Translations under genes and position numbers: made by a program | Part shown: in pieces, positions 37,201-47,501 of the stretch | Position numbering within the stretch: the stretch's first letter is position 1 | How the letters are laid out: the number at the start of each line of letters is the position of its first letter | NCBI GenBank assembly: GCA_019075865.1 | Contig: JAGXAN010000004.1 | Coordinates: forward strand, 271,523 to 335,522 | Direction: 5' to 3' | Origin: Hyphomicrobiales bacterium | GTDB taxonomy: Bacteria; Pseudomonadota; Alphaproteobacteria; Rhizobiales; Beijerinckiaceae | DNA: 64,000 bases | Notes under the pieces: model-generated | Databases searched by the model: none | Told to the model about the DNA's origin: nothing | What the model saw: the letters and a program-made list of their open reading frames with translations, nothing else

Positions 37201-37812
37201 GCGAGCCATGATCTCGATATTCGCGGCGCGGGCAATCTGTTGGGGGATGAACAGTCCGGCCATATCAAGGAAGTCGGCTACGAACTCTACCAGCAGATGC
37301 TGACCGATGCCGTTGCTGCGCTCAAGGCCGGCGTTGAAGCGCCCATGGAGGAAGTTTGGTCACCAGCCATCACCATGGGCACGCCGGTTACCATTCCAGA
37401 CACTTATATTCCCGATCTCACCTTGCGCCTGTCGCTCTACAAGCGGCTTTCGACATTGGCCGATGATGGCGAAATCGAAAGCGTGGCGGCTGAAATGATT
37501 GACCGCTTCGGCCCATTGCCGCCTGAAGTTGAACAATTGCTGAAACTGGTCGCGATCAAGGCGCTATGCCGACAGGCCCATGTCGAGAAACTGGATGCCG
37601 GCCCCAAAGGCGTCATCATCGCCTTCCGCGACAATGCCTTTGCCAATCCCGCCGGTCTGGTGCGCTTTATCAAAGAGCAGGGCAGCTTTGCCAAAGTGCG
37701 GCCGGATATGAAGGTGGTTTTCATCCGCGAATTCGACAGCGGCACCAAAAGGCTGGAAGGGACACGCCAGATCATGCGGGTCTTGGCCGGACTGGCCAAA
37801 AAAGGCGGCTGA
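34231..37812 (+). CDS. mfd: Transcription-repair coupling factor
   Basis: An ATP-driven translocase that removes stalled RNA polymerase and recruits UvrA. The ATG at 34231 gives 1193 residues; a longer frame would run through the 13-bp repeats. The UvrB-like region lies at about 25-400. The RNA polymerase interaction domain is near 528 ([16 protein letters not shown]). The RecG-like motor has [15 protein letters not shown] near 673, [22 protein letters not shown] and the [14 protein letters not shown] motif VI. A C-terminal TRCF domain is present at about 1040-1170. No strong ribosome site is seen, which fits low expression. Confidence 0.96.
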   Translation: MAITTSQARAYALHHGLVFPAKAPALSIKRAFDELARGGSFTLSHVPDGYDAFIAGQFARSMAQAGEKRSVVFVHVARDGQRSNAFREALAFADPGIETLEFPAWDCLPYDRISPNSALSAKRMIVLSRLARSRSSEARPRILCTTINALTQRVPPLSKIAQESFSVAAGNAVAMEAIIAWLETNGFLRASTVNETGEYAVRGGILDLFAPGMTFPVRLDFFGDTLESLRSFDVETQRTIAPVRALDLVPMSEVQLTSDSMRRFRQGYLAEFGAQTRGDTLYEAISEGRRHPGMEHWLPLFWGNSDSLLDYVGGAPLLLDPLIGDAARDRFAAIRDYYDARRQAHEIDAAKSHYKPLPPDALYLNSADFEKALATRSVVQFSPFDAPSTPGHLVVDAGARLGRSFAVERADPNVNVFQAAVDHVQAQQALGRKVIVAAWTDGSRERLIGVLADHGAKNTLPVSTLAQALEPNGKLAVAVLGLEQGFEFDNTLILGEQDILGDRLVRTRKKVKAQNYFTEISALSAGDLVVHLDHGIARFVGLRTIEAAGTPHDCLELHYAGGDKLFLPVENLELLSRYGAEDSEAVLDKLGGAGWQNRKARLKKRILDMAAGLIQLAAQRLLRAAPRLAPTDNLYQEFCAKFPYEETDDQASAIDAVLEDLNAGRPMDRLICGDVGFGKTEVALRAAYTAAMSGKQVAVVVPTTLLARQHYRTFAQRFTGLPLNVAQLSRMVNSADTKAAKAGLADGGVDIVIGTHALLGKAIQFRDLGLVIVDEEQHFGVGHKERLKALRNEVHVLTLSATPIPRTLQLALTGVRELSIIATPPVDRLAVRSLVSPFDELTVREALLRERYRGGQSFFVCPRIDDIDEVTSFLRQSVPEVKFVVAHGQMSAGELEEKMSAFYDGQYDVLVATAIVESGLDIPRANTLIVYRADMFGLAQLYQLRGRVGRSKTRAYALFTTPAGKILTPQAEKRLKVLQSLDTLGAGFQLASHDLDIRGAGNLLGDEQSGHIKEVGYELYQQMLTDAVAALKAGVEAPMEEVWSPAITMGTPVTIPDTYIPDLTLRLSLYKRLSTLADDGEIESVAAEMIDRFGPLPPEVEQLLKLVAIKALCRQAHVEKLDAGPKGVIIAFRDNAFANPAGLVRFIKEQGSFAKVRPDMKVVFIREFDSGTKRLEGTRQIMRVLAGLAKKGG

Positions 37813-37973
37813 TACCCCGCGCTGGAAAGAGTCGGTCGGGCCACCCCTTTTCGAAACCCATGTTAGCGACTATCTTTAACCAGATCAGATTCGCTGAAAC
37901 CCGTTTTGCTTTCGTTAATCCAACTTGCGTTACCAATATCTTGGCCGAGTACGGCCCTAACCAGAGGCACTCA

Positions 37974-38612
37974 ATGCTCATCCCCGACCATATTTCTCCC
38001 AGAGCCAATTACCTGATCCCGCAAGTTATTGAAAACACCAGCCGGGGCGAGCGTGGCTTTGATATTTACTCGCGCATGTTGCGCGAACGCATCATTTTCC
38101 TGACTGGCCCGATTGAAGATAACATGGCCTCGGTCATCATCGCCCAGTTGCTTTTTCTGGAAGCGGAAAATCCGAAAAAGGAAATATCCATTTACATCAA
38201 TTCGCCGGGTGGCGTCGTGACCTCCGGCCTGGCGATCTATGACACCATGCAATTCATCCGCCCGAAAGTTTCAACGCTCTGCATCGGCCAGGCGGCCTCA
38301 ATGGGCTCACTGTTGCTCGCCGCGGGTGCTGAGGGCATGCGCTACGCACTGCCCAACGCCCGCATCATGGTGCATCAGCCTTCCGGTGGCTTCCAGGGTC
38401 AGGCGTCCGACATTCTTCGTCATGCCGAAGACATCATGAAAATCAAACGCCGCCTGAATGAAATTTATGTGAAGCACACCGGACGTGACTATGAAACGAT
38501 CGAAAGCACCTTGGATCGCGATCACTTCATGACCGCGGACGAGACGGCTGCTTTTGGCTTGATCGATAAAGTCGTGGAAAAGCGGCCCGAAGAAGTGGCC
38601 GAAACCAAATAG
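37974..38612 (+). CDS. clpP: ATP-dependent Clp protease proteolytic subunit
   Basis: A serine protease subunit forming the 14-mer chamber that works with ClpX or ClpA. The ATG at 37974 has AGAGG upstream and gives 212 residues. Catalytic Ser is in [14 protein letters not shown] near 107, His in [10 protein letters not shown] near 132, and Asp near 180 (STLDRDHFM). It heads the clpP-clpX-lon-hupB block. The trigger factor gene, often just upstream in other bacteria, is absent here. Confidence 0.97.
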   Translation: MLIPDHISPRANYLIPQVIENTSRGERGFDIYSRMLRERIIFLTGPIEDNMASVIIAQLLFLEAENPKKEISIYINSPGGVVTSGLAIYDTMQFIRPKVSTLCIGQAASMGSLLLAAGAEGMRYALPNARIMVHQPSGGFQGQASDILRHAEDIMKIKRRLNEIYVKHTGRDYETIESTLDRDHFMTADETAAFGLIDKVVEKRPEEVAETK

Positions 38613-38634
38613 CCATCCGCGAAAATGGCGACGG

Positions 38635-38683
38635 CGAAACAGGCAGGGTTTGTAACATGATTATGACACTTTTGCCTGTTTCG
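38635..38683 (+). repeat. 11-bp inverted repeat between clpP and clpX
   Basis: CGAAACAGGCA and TGCCTGTTTCG are perfect complements separated by 27 nt, starting 22 bp after clpP. There is no T-run, so it is not a plain terminator. It could be a processing or attenuation element separating clpP and clpX expression. Confidence 0.6.
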
Positions 38684-38761
38684 GTGTAACTGTTTGGAAG
38701 TTTGGAATAAAATGGGATTATCTGATCTAAAATTGGGTGTGCGTGGCGCGGTGCTGAATTG

Positions 38762-38790
38762 TTGACAGCCCTGATATGTCTACCATTTGT
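38762..38790 (+). promoter_or_regulatory. Possible clpX promoter
   Basis: A perfect -35 TTGACA at 38762-38767 is followed at 17 bp by ATTTGT, a poor -10. It lies about 75 bp upstream of clpX. A separate clpX promoter fits the 249-bp gap. Confidence 0.3.
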
Positions 38791-38861
38791 TAGGTGATCG
38801 TCGTTAAATTGTAGAATGGCCCTGATTCGGCAATTGGGTCGGGCTGATTATGGAGATAGAC

Positions 38862-40121
38862 ATGAGCAAGGCCGCAGGCAGCGATTCGAAGAACACGCTC
38901 TACTGTTCCTTTTGCGGCAAGAGCCAGCACGAAGTGAGAAAGCTCATTGCGGGTCCCACCGTTTTCATCTGCGATGAATGCGTGGAATTGTGCATGGACA
39001 TCATTCGTGAGGAGAGCAAAACCTCGTTGAAGACCAACAAGGACGGCATTCCAACGCCACGTGAAATCTGCAAGGTGCTGGATGACTATGTCATTGGTCA
39101 GCCCCAGGCCAAGCGTGTGCTCTCGGTTGCGGTGCATAATCATTACAAGCGCCTCAATCACGCCACCAAAAATCAGGACGTCGAGTTGGCAAAGTCCAAC
39201 ATTTTGCTGATCGGGCCGACAGGTTCTGGCAAAACGCTTCTGGCGCAGACGCTGGCGCGCATCATCGATGTGCCCTTCACCATGGCAGACGCCACCACGC
39301 TGACCGAAGCCGGCTATGTGGGTGAAGACGTCGAAAACATCATTTTGAAGTTGCTGCAGGCCTCAGACTACAATGTCGAGCGGGCCCAGCGCGGCATTGT
39401 CTATATCGACGAAATCGACAAGATCAGCCGCAAATCGGATAATCCTTCGATCACCCGCGACGTCTCTGGCGAGGGTGTGCAGCAGGCATTGCTGAAAATC
39501 ATGGAAGGCACGGTTGCCTCGGTGCCGCCGCAGGGCGGGCGCAAGCATCCCCAGCAGGAGTTCCTGCAGGTGGACACCACCAACATATTGTTCATCTGCG
39601 GCGGCGCTTTCGCCGGGCTGGAGCGTATTATTTCAGCCCGCGGCAAAGGCACTTCCATCGGCTTCCATGCCGCAGTGAAGGCCCCGGACGATCGGCGCAC
39701 AGGCGAGGTTCTGCGCAAGACCGAGCCGGAGGATTTGCTGAAATTCGGCCTGATCCCTGAATTCGTTGGCCGTTTGCCGGTTATCGCGACCTTGGAAGAT
39801 CTTGACGAAGACGCTTTGAAGAAAATCCTTGTCGAACCCAAAAACGCACTGGTCAAACAATACCAGCGCCTGTTCGAGATGGAAAACACCGAGCTCAGCT
39901 TCCAGGACGAAGCTTTGACCATCATCGCCAAAAAGGCGATCGAGCGGCGCACGGGTGCCCGCGGCCTGCGATCCATCATGGAAGCTATCCTCCTGGATAC
40001 CATGTATGATCTGCCCGGTCTCGATGGTGTCGAGCAAGTGGTGATTGGTCCAGAGGTAGTGGATGGCAAGGCTCGCCCCCTCTACATCTATTCAGACAAG
40101 GCCGGCGCGCAGAGCGCCTGA
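38862..40121 (+). CDS. clpX: Clp protease ATP-binding subunit ClpX
   Basis: An AAA+ unfoldase that feeds substrates such as CtrA in alphaproteobacteria to ClpP. The ATG at 38862 has GGAG seven bases upstream and gives 419 residues; an ATG at 38850 is less likely. The N-terminal zinc finger has YCSFCGK and ICDECVELC. Walker A is [12 protein letters not shown] near 116 and Walker B is YIDEIDKI. The ClpP-binding IGF-type loop is in the central insertion, and sensor 2 is in [13 protein letters not shown]. Confidence 0.97.
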   Translation: MSKAAGSDSKNTLYCSFCGKSQHEVRKLIAGPTVFICDECVELCMDIIREESKTSLKTNKDGIPTPREICKVLDDYVIGQPQAKRVLSVAVHNHYKRLNHATKNQDVELAKSNILLIGPTGSGKTLLAQTLARIIDVPFTMADATTLTEAGYVGEDVENIILKLLQASDYNVERAQRGIVYIDEIDKISRKSDNPSITRDVSGEGVQQALLKIMEGTVASVPPQGGRKHPQQEFLQVDTTNILFICGGAFAGLERIISARGKGTSIGFHAAVKAPDDRRTGEVLRKTEPEDLLKFGLIPEFVGRLPVIATLEDLDEDALKKILVEPKNALVKQYQRLFEMENTELSFQDEALTIIAKKAIERRTGARGLRSIMEAILLDTMYDLPGLDGVEQVVIGPEVVDGKARPLYIYSDKAGAQSA

Positions 40122-40149
40122 CGCAAACATTGGATGGCATGGACAGGCA

Positions 40150-40179
40150 CTTGAAACCTCAATTGCCCAATGCCATCTA
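40150..40179 (+). promoter_or_regulatory. Weak heat-shock-like promoter candidate before lon
   Basis: CTTGAA at 40150 and CCATCTA at 40173-40179 loosely resemble a sigma-32 promoter (CTTGAA, a spacer, then CCCCATNT), about 200 bp upstream of lon, a known heat-shock gene. The spacing is slightly long and the match partial. Confidence 0.22.
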
Positions 40180-40379
40180 ATCGTCATGTTCATGTCGCGG
40201 GAGCCTAACGGACCCGACGACGGGGTAAACGTCCTCAGGCTGTTGATGTGGCTTGCCACGGGTAAAATCTCCCTCGCGCCGCTTGTGCGAATCGGGTTAG
40301 TTTGAGGGGCTTCGCGTTTGCCCTGCTGGGAGTTGTGGCCGTCAGGCACAACCGACAGCGCAGCCAGACAGGATATAAA

Positions 40380-42803
<2,424 letters not shown>

Positions 42804-42825
42804 TTGCGTAATTTTCCACGCTATA

Positions 42826-42856
42826 ATGCCGCGAAAGCCTTGCTTTTGCGGCATTT
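42826..42856 (+). terminator. Stem-loop terminator of lon
   Basis: A 13-bp stem, ATGCCGCGAAAGC with GCTTTTGCGGCAT (one G-T wobble), has a 3-nt loop and is followed by TT. The short T-run makes it a weaker intrinsic terminator, but its position 23 bp after the lon stop is right. Confidence 0.65.
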
Positions 42857-42957
42857 CTCGTGGATAGGGCAGGGGCAGTGATTTGGGAATGGAACCAGCC
42901 AAACGCCGTCACGCTTTGGCGGATGACTTTTCCAAAGACCTCATTGCGAACGCCAGT

Positions 42958-42990
42958 ACTGGCCTTGGGCAGTCTCACTGACAGGCCAGT
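42958..42990 (+). promoter_or_regulatory. Structured leader upstream of hupB
   Basis: ACTGGCCT and AGGCCAGT form a perfect 8-bp outer stem, and inside it CAGT and ACTG add a 4-bp inner stem with loop CTC. It is a two-step hairpin 55 bp before the hupB start. It may be a leader structure or an operator. Confidence 0.5.
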
Positions 42991-43045
42991 CTGATCTCTC
43001 GTTCTTTGCGCAAATCTGTGTGCAATTTTTTTATGGATGAAACCA

Positions 43046-43324
43046 ATGAATAAAATGGACCTTGTCGATCATGTTGCGGCCGCAGCCAATCTTTCGCGTG
43101 CGGAAGCCACTGCAGCCCTAGATGCCGTGGTTGGCGGTATTACCAAAGCGCTGGTTCGTGGCGACGATGTGCGCCTGGTCGGCTTTGGCACTTTTGCGGT
43201 CAAGCACCGCAAGGCAGGCATGGGCCGCAACCCAAAGACTTTGGAAGCCATTGCGATCCCGGCTTCCCGCAGCGCCACCTTCAAGGCCGGCACGGGCCTC
43301 AAGGATTCAATGAATAAGGCCTAA
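43046..43324 (+). CDS. hupB: DNA-binding protein HU
   Basis: A small nucleoid protein of 92 residues. The DNABII core is intact: MDLVDHVAAAANLSRAEATAALDAVV, VRLVGFGTFAVKHRKAGMGRNPKT and the C-terminal SATFKAGTGLKDSMNKA typical of HU-beta. The ATG at 43046 follows GGATG; an ATG at 43037 would add three residues. It is in the classic place after lon but with its own leader hairpin and terminator. Confidence 0.96.
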   Translation: MNKMDLVDHVAAAANLSRAEATAALDAVVGGITKALVRGDDVRLVGFGTFAVKHRKAGMGRNPKTLEAIAIPASRSATFKAGTGLKDSMNKA

Positions 43325-43332
43325 GCTTTCAA

Positions 43333-43358
43333 GGGCGGCGGGGCTTGCTCTGCCGCCC
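43333..43358 (+). terminator. Stem-loop terminator of hupB
   Basis: GGGCGGCGGGG and CTCTGCCGCCC pair over 11 positions (mostly GC, with wobbles near the loop CTTG). A TTTTT run comes only 14 bp later, so termination may be imperfect. Confidence 0.5.
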
Positions 43359-43385
43359 GCTTCGAATGATTCTTTTTGGGGAAGA

Positions 43386-43411
43386 TTGCATTTAGCTTCA
43401 AACTATATAAT
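43386..43411 (+). promoter_or_regulatory. Candidate promoter of tRNA-Val
   Basis: A perfect -10 TATAAT lies at 43406-43411, 14 bp before the tRNA. The best -35 is TTGCAT at 43386-43391, but the spacer is only 14 bp, shorter than normal. Confidence 0.4.
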
Positions 43412-43425
43412 CTCAAACATGGAAC

Positions 43426-43501
43426 GGGCGGTTAGCTCAGTTGGTAGAGCATCTCGTTTACACCGAGAATGTCGGCGGTTCGAGACCGTCACCGCCCACC
43501 A
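43426..43501 (+). tRNA. tRNA-Val (anticodon TAC)
   Basis: Acceptor GGGCGGT/ACCGCCC, D-arm AGCTCAGTTGGTAGAGC, anticodon stem CTCG/CGAG with loop TTTACAC, and T-arm with GGTTCGAGACC. The discriminator is A, and CCA is encoded. A secreted ClpP-like gene starts 14 bp later. Confidence 0.97.
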
Positions 43502-43515
43502 GTTTGGAGATTGAT

Positions 43516-44223
43516 TTGTTCAAAAGATTCCCCCCTATCTCGCGAATAATTTCGGCAGTTCTCTTCATTTTCTTCGGCCTTTGGCACCCCTTGATGGCGC
43601 AGGACATGCACTTCAAGCTGGAATCCATTGACGTTCCGGTTCATTGCACCACTCAATGCACCGAAGTGATCGCCGCCCAAGGCGAGATCGTTCCCGACAC
43701 CCCCCACGTATTCGTGCAGTTTCTGGCCCGGCATGTGCATGACCGGCGCATCCGCACCGTATTGCTGCTGAATTCACCAGGTGGCACAGTTCAAAGCTCT
43801 ATCGTTCTTGGCCGCTTGCTGCGCAAGCTGCGCTTCGTGACCGTGGTTGGCCAGGCCCAATCCACCGGTTGGGGCAGCACCAAGGTCGGCATCGTTTCCG
43901 GCAGGTGCTATTCGGCCTGCGTTTATACCTTCATGGGCGGCTTCAAACGGGTGATCCCGCCAGGTAGCGAGGCCGGCATCCACCGTGCCTACATTCCCGC
44001 CGTTGGCCCGGATCCGGTTGGTTCGGTCATGGCGTCTGGCTCTCGCGAGCCACGCGCCAGCATCAATCCGGATTTGAGCGCCGGTGCCATCGCCCGCTTT
44101 TCAGCGCAGATGGGCATCAGCCTCGGGCTCCTGAAACAGGCACAGAGCGTACCACCGACCTCGATCCATATCATCACACCGCTGGAGGCCGCGCGCTGGC
44201 ATCTGGCTTCGCAAAAATTCTAA
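43516..44223 (+). CDS. Secreted/periplasmic ClpP-crotonase-fold protein
   Basis: The start is probably TTG at 43516 with GGAG six bases upstream, giving 235 residues with a hydrophobic N-terminal segment (residues about 8-26) and a likely cleavage after LMAQ. The body has a ClpP/crotonase-like fold: VLLLNSPGGTVQSSIVLGRLLRKL, then GRCYSACVYTFMGGFKR with a candidate nucleophile Ser, and EAGIHRAY with a candidate His. It resembles rhizobial periplasmic 'Clp-like' proteins that have no ATPase partner. It may cut a periplasmic or membrane protein. No strong ATG exists before residue 26. It lies between tRNA-Val and tRNA-Asp and probably has read-through from the tRNA promoter. Confidence 0.72.
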   Translation: MFKRFPPISRIISAVLFIFFGLWHPLMAQDMHFKLESIDVPVHCTTQCTEVIAAQGEIVPDTPHVFVQFLARHVHDRRIRTVLLLNSPGGTVQSSIVLGRLLRKLRFVTVVGQAQSTGWGSTKVGIVSGRCYSACVYTFMGGFKRVIPPGSEAGIHRAYIPAVGPDPVGSVMASGSREPRASINPDLSAGAIARFSAQMGISLGLLKQAQSVPPTSIHIITPLEAARWHLASQKF

Positions 44224-44242
44224 TGGCCAAATGGGCGTTTCG

Positions 44243-44268
44243 GCTTTTCGGCTTATGAGCCGAAAAGC
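44243..44268 (+). terminator. Stem-loop after the ClpP-like gene
   Basis: GCTTTTCGGCT and AGCCGAAAAGC form a perfect 11-bp stem with loop TATG, 19 bp after the stop codon. There is no T-run on either side, so it is at best a non-canonical terminator. Confidence 0.45.
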
Positions 44269-44289
44269 GGCTTGCCCTGCAAATGACGC

Positions 44290-44318
44290 TTGACTTGAAC
44301 CGCTGGGCGTCTTACTCA
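44290..44318 (+). promoter_or_regulatory. Possible promoter of tRNA-Asp
   Basis: TTGACT, a 17-bp spacer and TACTCA end about 38 bp before the tRNA. The -35 is good and the -10 weak. Confidence 0.35.
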
Positions 44319-44356
44319 ACCAACATCCTGATTGAGAGCGCCTTGGCCTCTGTTAC

Positions 44357-44433
<77 letters not shown>

Positions 44434-44467
44434 TTTATTTTTATGGCACTTTTTGTAACGCTTTCAG

Positions 44468-44498
44468 AGGCATTACACTTTTCTCTCATGTAATGCCT
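44468..44498. repeat. 10-bp inverted repeat between tRNA-Asp and hydrolase gene
   Basis: AGGCATTACA and TGTAATGCCT are perfect complements around an 11-nt loop, and pairing extends outward with a bulge. It sits 30 bp downstream of the convergent hydrolase stop and 35 bp after the tRNA. A shared 3'-end structure without a T-run. Confidence 0.55.
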
Positions 44499-44528
44499 GA
44501 AGCACGCTGGGCTGAAATGTCCGGCCTC

Positions 44529-45434
44529 TCACAATGGCTTTTTGGGGTCCACCCGGTCGATGAATTGCGCAATATTGCGCTGTGTCTCTGCATCATAAAG
44601 CAGGGGCGCATGGCCTTGGCCTTCGACAGTATAGGCGCTGCAATTCTTGTGGCGCTTTTGCATTTCAAGGACGGTGGCTTCCGACAACATGTCAGAATTG
44701 GCACCGCGCAGCACCAGCAATGGAATTTTGGCAAGACCCGCATATTGGGGCCATAGATTCGGCAAAGGCGCTTCCAGATCCAGCTTCTCCAGCGTCTTCA
44801 TCAATTTTGGATCATATTGGGCGACGAATTTCCCGGCTTCTTCCTTAAATATCTGCCGGGCATAGGCTTGCCAATCGGCTTCGCCAAGGGCGGTGAAGTG
44901 ATTGCTGGAAACATGCTTGAGCAAATCCACGGCATCCGCCCATGATTTGGGAGCGGGAAGCTTGCCGACATAGCTCCTGATTCGCGCCAGCCCCTTGGCT
45001 TCCAGCACCGGGCCGACATCATTGAGTACGATTCCCGCCATCAGGGCAGGGCGCATCATCGCCAGAACCATTGCGTTCAGTCCACCGCGCGACGTGCCAA
45101 TGAAAATGGCCCGATCCACGGACAGGGCGGTGAGGACCGAAAGCACATCGCCGCTTTCCACTTTCACATCATAATGGTTCCAGTTGACGTCATAGTCGGA
45201 CAAACCGCGTCCCCGATAATCCAGGCTGAGCACCCGTCGCGGCACGCCGTAAGTGCCCGCCGACAAAGCCAGCGCCAGTGCATGGAAATCAACGCTGTTG
45301 CGTGACAACCCGGCCAGGCACACGATAGGCAATGGCCCGGACTGCGCCATGCCATAATCGCGGTGGTGCAGTTTCAAGCCATCCTGCGCGGTTACAAAGT
45401 GGCTGGTATAGCTTGATGGGTTGTCGTGGGTCAT
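44529..45434 (-). CDS. Alpha/beta-hydrolase
   Basis: A 301-residue cytoplasmic hydrolase. The ATG at 45434 has GGAAGG six bases upstream. The oxyanion-hole region is IVCLAGLSRNSVDF; the nucleophile elbow is GTSRGG, which is G-x-S-x-G; an Asp follows in the LVLRGANSDMLSE block, and the His is in VEGQGHAPLL. DYRGRGLSDYD is typical of the esterase/C-C hydrolase group. The substrate is unknown. It is a single gene, convergent with tRNA-Asp. Confidence 0.9.
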   Translation of the reverse strand: MTHDNPSSYTSHFVTAQDGLKLHHRDYGMAQSGPLPIVCLAGLSRNSVDFHALALALSAGTYGVPRRVLSLDYRGRGLSDYDVNWNHYDVKVESGDVLSVLTALSVDRAIFIGTSRGGLNAMVLAMMRPALMAGIVLNDVGPVLEAKGLARIRSYVGKLPAPKSWADAVDLLKHVSSNHFTALGEADWQAYARQIFKEEAGKFVAQYDPKLMKTLEKLDLEAPLPNLWPQYAGLAKIPLLVLRGANSDMLSEATVLEMQKRHKNCSAYTVEGQGHAPLLYDAETQRNIAQFIDRVDPKKPL

Positions 45435-45630
45435 GGCAGCCTTCCGATTTGAGCGTCGGGACATCGTAATCTATCTTGGGGCAACGTCGAGAGCCGCTGT
45501 GGGACATTATTCCAGAATATTTGACCGCCCGCGCCGATATTTACACCGTTTTGCCGAGTTCCCGCTTTTCGCGCTTGGAAGCCGTGACACGCTGCACTAA
45601 TCTGCACGGAAATAAGAGTGGAGGAATGTA

Positions 45631-47001
45631 ATGGCCCAATTAGACGATGTGCTCGCCAAGCTGGATGCAACCCGGCAACCGGCGCTGGACCGCTTGTTTG
45701 AATTGTTGCGGATCAAGTCTGTTTCCACTGACAGCGCCTATGCGGGCGAATGCGTGACGGCTGCCAACTGGCTTTCCAGACATCTGGAAGATTTGGGCTT
45801 TACGGCATCCGTGCGGCCAACAGCCGGTCATCCCATGGTTGTTGCCCATAGCAAGTCAGCCCGTCGCGATGTGCCGCACGTGCTGTTTTATGGCCATTAT
45901 GATGTGCAGCCCCCGGACCCGCTGGAATTGTGGACCACGCCGCCATTTGAACCGCGTATCGAGGAAGGACGCATCACGGCCCGCGGCGCAGCCGACGACA
46001 AGGGACAATTGATGACCTTCATCGAAGCCTGCCGCGCATTTCGCGATTCGGGTGGCTTGCCCTGCGACGTTTCGATTCTGCTGGAGGGCGAAGAGGAAAC
46101 CGGTTCGCCATCGCTGCCAGCCTTTCTTGAAGCCAATGCCAAGGAACTCACCGCGGACCTGATGCTGGTCTGCGATACCGGCATGTACAACAAGACCACG
46201 CCCGCCATCACCACCATGCTGCGCGGCCTGATGATGGAGGAAATCATCATCAAAGGGGCCGACCGTGATTTGCATTCCGGCTCGTTTGGCGGTGCGGCGA
46301 TCAATCCGATTCGTGTCCTGTCACGCATTCTCGCCGATCTTCACGATGACAAGGGCCGCGTAACCCTCAACAATTTCTACGACGGTGTCGACGAATTGAC
46401 CCCGGAAGTAGCCGAGCAATGGCGCAATCTTAAATTTGATGGCGAAGCCTTCTTGCGCTCGGTTGGCCTGTCTGTGCCCGCCGGTGAGGCCGGACGCAGC
46501 GTTCAGGAAATGATCTGGTCGCGGCCCACCGCTGAAGTCAATGGCATCATAGGCGGCTACACCGGCAAGGGTGCCAAAACCGTGCTGCCGAGTGAGGCCA
46601 GTGCCAAAGTGTCCTTCCGCCTGGTTGGCAGGCAGAACCCCTTGGCCATCCGCGAAACCTTCCGTGCTTTTGTAAAAGATCATCTGCCCGCTGATTGCAC
46701 CGTTGAATTCATCTCGCACGGTGCAGCTCCTGCATTGCAACTGCCGATGACATCAGAGGCGCTGACGCGCACCCGGCGCGCCCTCCAGAACGAATGGGGT
46801 GTCGAGCCAGTGATGATTGCCATGGGTGGTTCCATCCCGATTGTTGGGGCTTTCAAACGTGATCTGAAGATGGATGCATTGATGGTCGGCTTTGGCCTCG
46901 CCGATGATCGAATTCATTCACCCAATGAGAAATATGAACTGACGTCCTTCCAGAAAGGCGCACGCAGTTGGGCCCGCATCCTTTCAGCCCTCGCAGGCTA
47001 G
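45631..47001 (+). CDS. M20 family dipeptidase
   Basis: A dizinc peptidase of 456 residues with the CNDP/PepV-like layout. The metal-binding residues are visible in FYGHYDVQPPDP (His), RGAADDKGQLM (bridging Asp), LLEGEEETGSPS (catalytic Glu pair) and LVCDTGMYN (Asp). A lid/dimerisation domain (about 195-360) interrupts the catalytic domain. GGAGGAAT precedes the ATG. Likely cytoplasmic, cleaving short peptides. It lies just upstream of the Fur-family operon but is separated from it by a large operator, so it is not part of it. Confidence 0.93.
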   Translation: MAQLDDVLAKLDATRQPALDRLFELLRIKSVSTDSAYAGECVTAANWLSRHLEDLGFTASVRPTAGHPMVVAHSKSARRDVPHVLFYGHYDVQPPDPLELWTTPPFEPRIEEGRITARGAADDKGQLMTFIEACRAFRDSGGLPCDVSILLEGEEETGSPSLPAFLEANAKELTADLMLVCDTGMYNKTTPAITTMLRGLMMEEIIIKGADRDLHSGSFGGAAINPIRVLSRILADLHDDKGRVTLNNFYDGVDELTPEVAEQWRNLKFDGEAFLRSVGLSVPAGEAGRSVQEMIWSRPTAEVNGIIGGYTGKGAKTVLPSEASAKVSFRLVGRQNPLAIRETFRAFVKDHLPADCTVEFISHGAAPALQLPMTSEALTRTRRALQNEWGVEPVMIAMGGSIPIVGAFKRDLKMDALMVGFGLADDRIHSPNEKYELTSFQKGARSWARILSALAG

Positions 47002-47022
47002 ACGCTTGGGGCGCAACATTAC

Positions 47023-47059
47023 GCAAGTTGTTTGCAAAATAATTTTGCAAGCGACTTGC
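47023..47059. promoter_or_regulatory. 37-bp near-perfect palindrome, likely Fur-family operator
   Basis: The core TTGCAAAAT-A-ATTTTGCAA (47032-47050) is perfect. With the flanking GCAAGT (47023-47028) and ACTTGC (47054-47059), the whole 37 bp is symmetric except for two mismatched pairs. It contains several TTGCAA/TTGCAT-like half-sites. It lies 32-68 bp upstream of the Fur-family start, and TTGCAA (47056-47061) could be a -35 with TAAATG as -10. Autoregulation by the encoded protein is the simplest reading. Confidence 0.7.
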
Positions 47060-47090
47060 AAATTGGGCGGGCGTTCTTAAATGCTCAACC

Positions 47091-47501
47091 ATGGCCCGCG
47101 CTTCCAAACTCATCGAACCCATCTTGACGCTTCTGGCGGGATCAACCCGGCACGCCTGGTCGCTGGAAGATATTCGTCAGGATTTGCGAACCCGTGATCT
47201 CACGCCGGATTTTTCATCCATATTTCGGGTTGTAGAGCAATTGGTCGCGCAGGGCAGGGTGAATCGCATCCATCTGGCCGACGCACCCCCTCGGTTTGAG
47301 CTCAGCGGCGCGCACCACGACCACCTGCATTGCACGCTCTGTGACCTCCTGGTGCCTGTGCCGTGCCTCGCGCCGCACAATCTGGCAGATCAGGCAGCCC
47401 AAGCGCAGGGCTTCGCCCTGCATGCCCATAATATCGTGCTGGATGGCGTTTGCCCGCATTGCCAGTTGCAACGTCAGCCGAGACCGGAGTTGCCCGCGTG
47501 A
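47091..47501 (+). CDS. Fur-family metal-responsive regulator
   Basis: A 136-residue regulator with a winged helix (SLEDIRQDLRTRDLTPDFSSIFRVVEQLV) and a C-terminal metal/dimer domain. It has the Fur hallmark GAHHDHLHCTLCD and a second CPHC, so the structural zinc site is complete. It could be of the Zur, Mur or Nur type; sequence alone does not say. No ribosome site is seen upstream, and the mapped -10 candidate ends just before the ATG, so the message may be leaderless. Its stop overlaps the start of a transporter-like gene by 4 bp (GTGA), which links regulator and transporter in one operon. Confidence 0.88.
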   Translation: MARASKLIEPILTLLAGSTRHAWSLEDIRQDLRTRDLTPDFSSIFRVVEQLVAQGRVNRIHLADAPPRFELSGAHHDHLHCTLCDLLVPVPCLAPHNLADQAAQAQGFALHAHNIVLDGVCPHCQLQRQPRPELPA

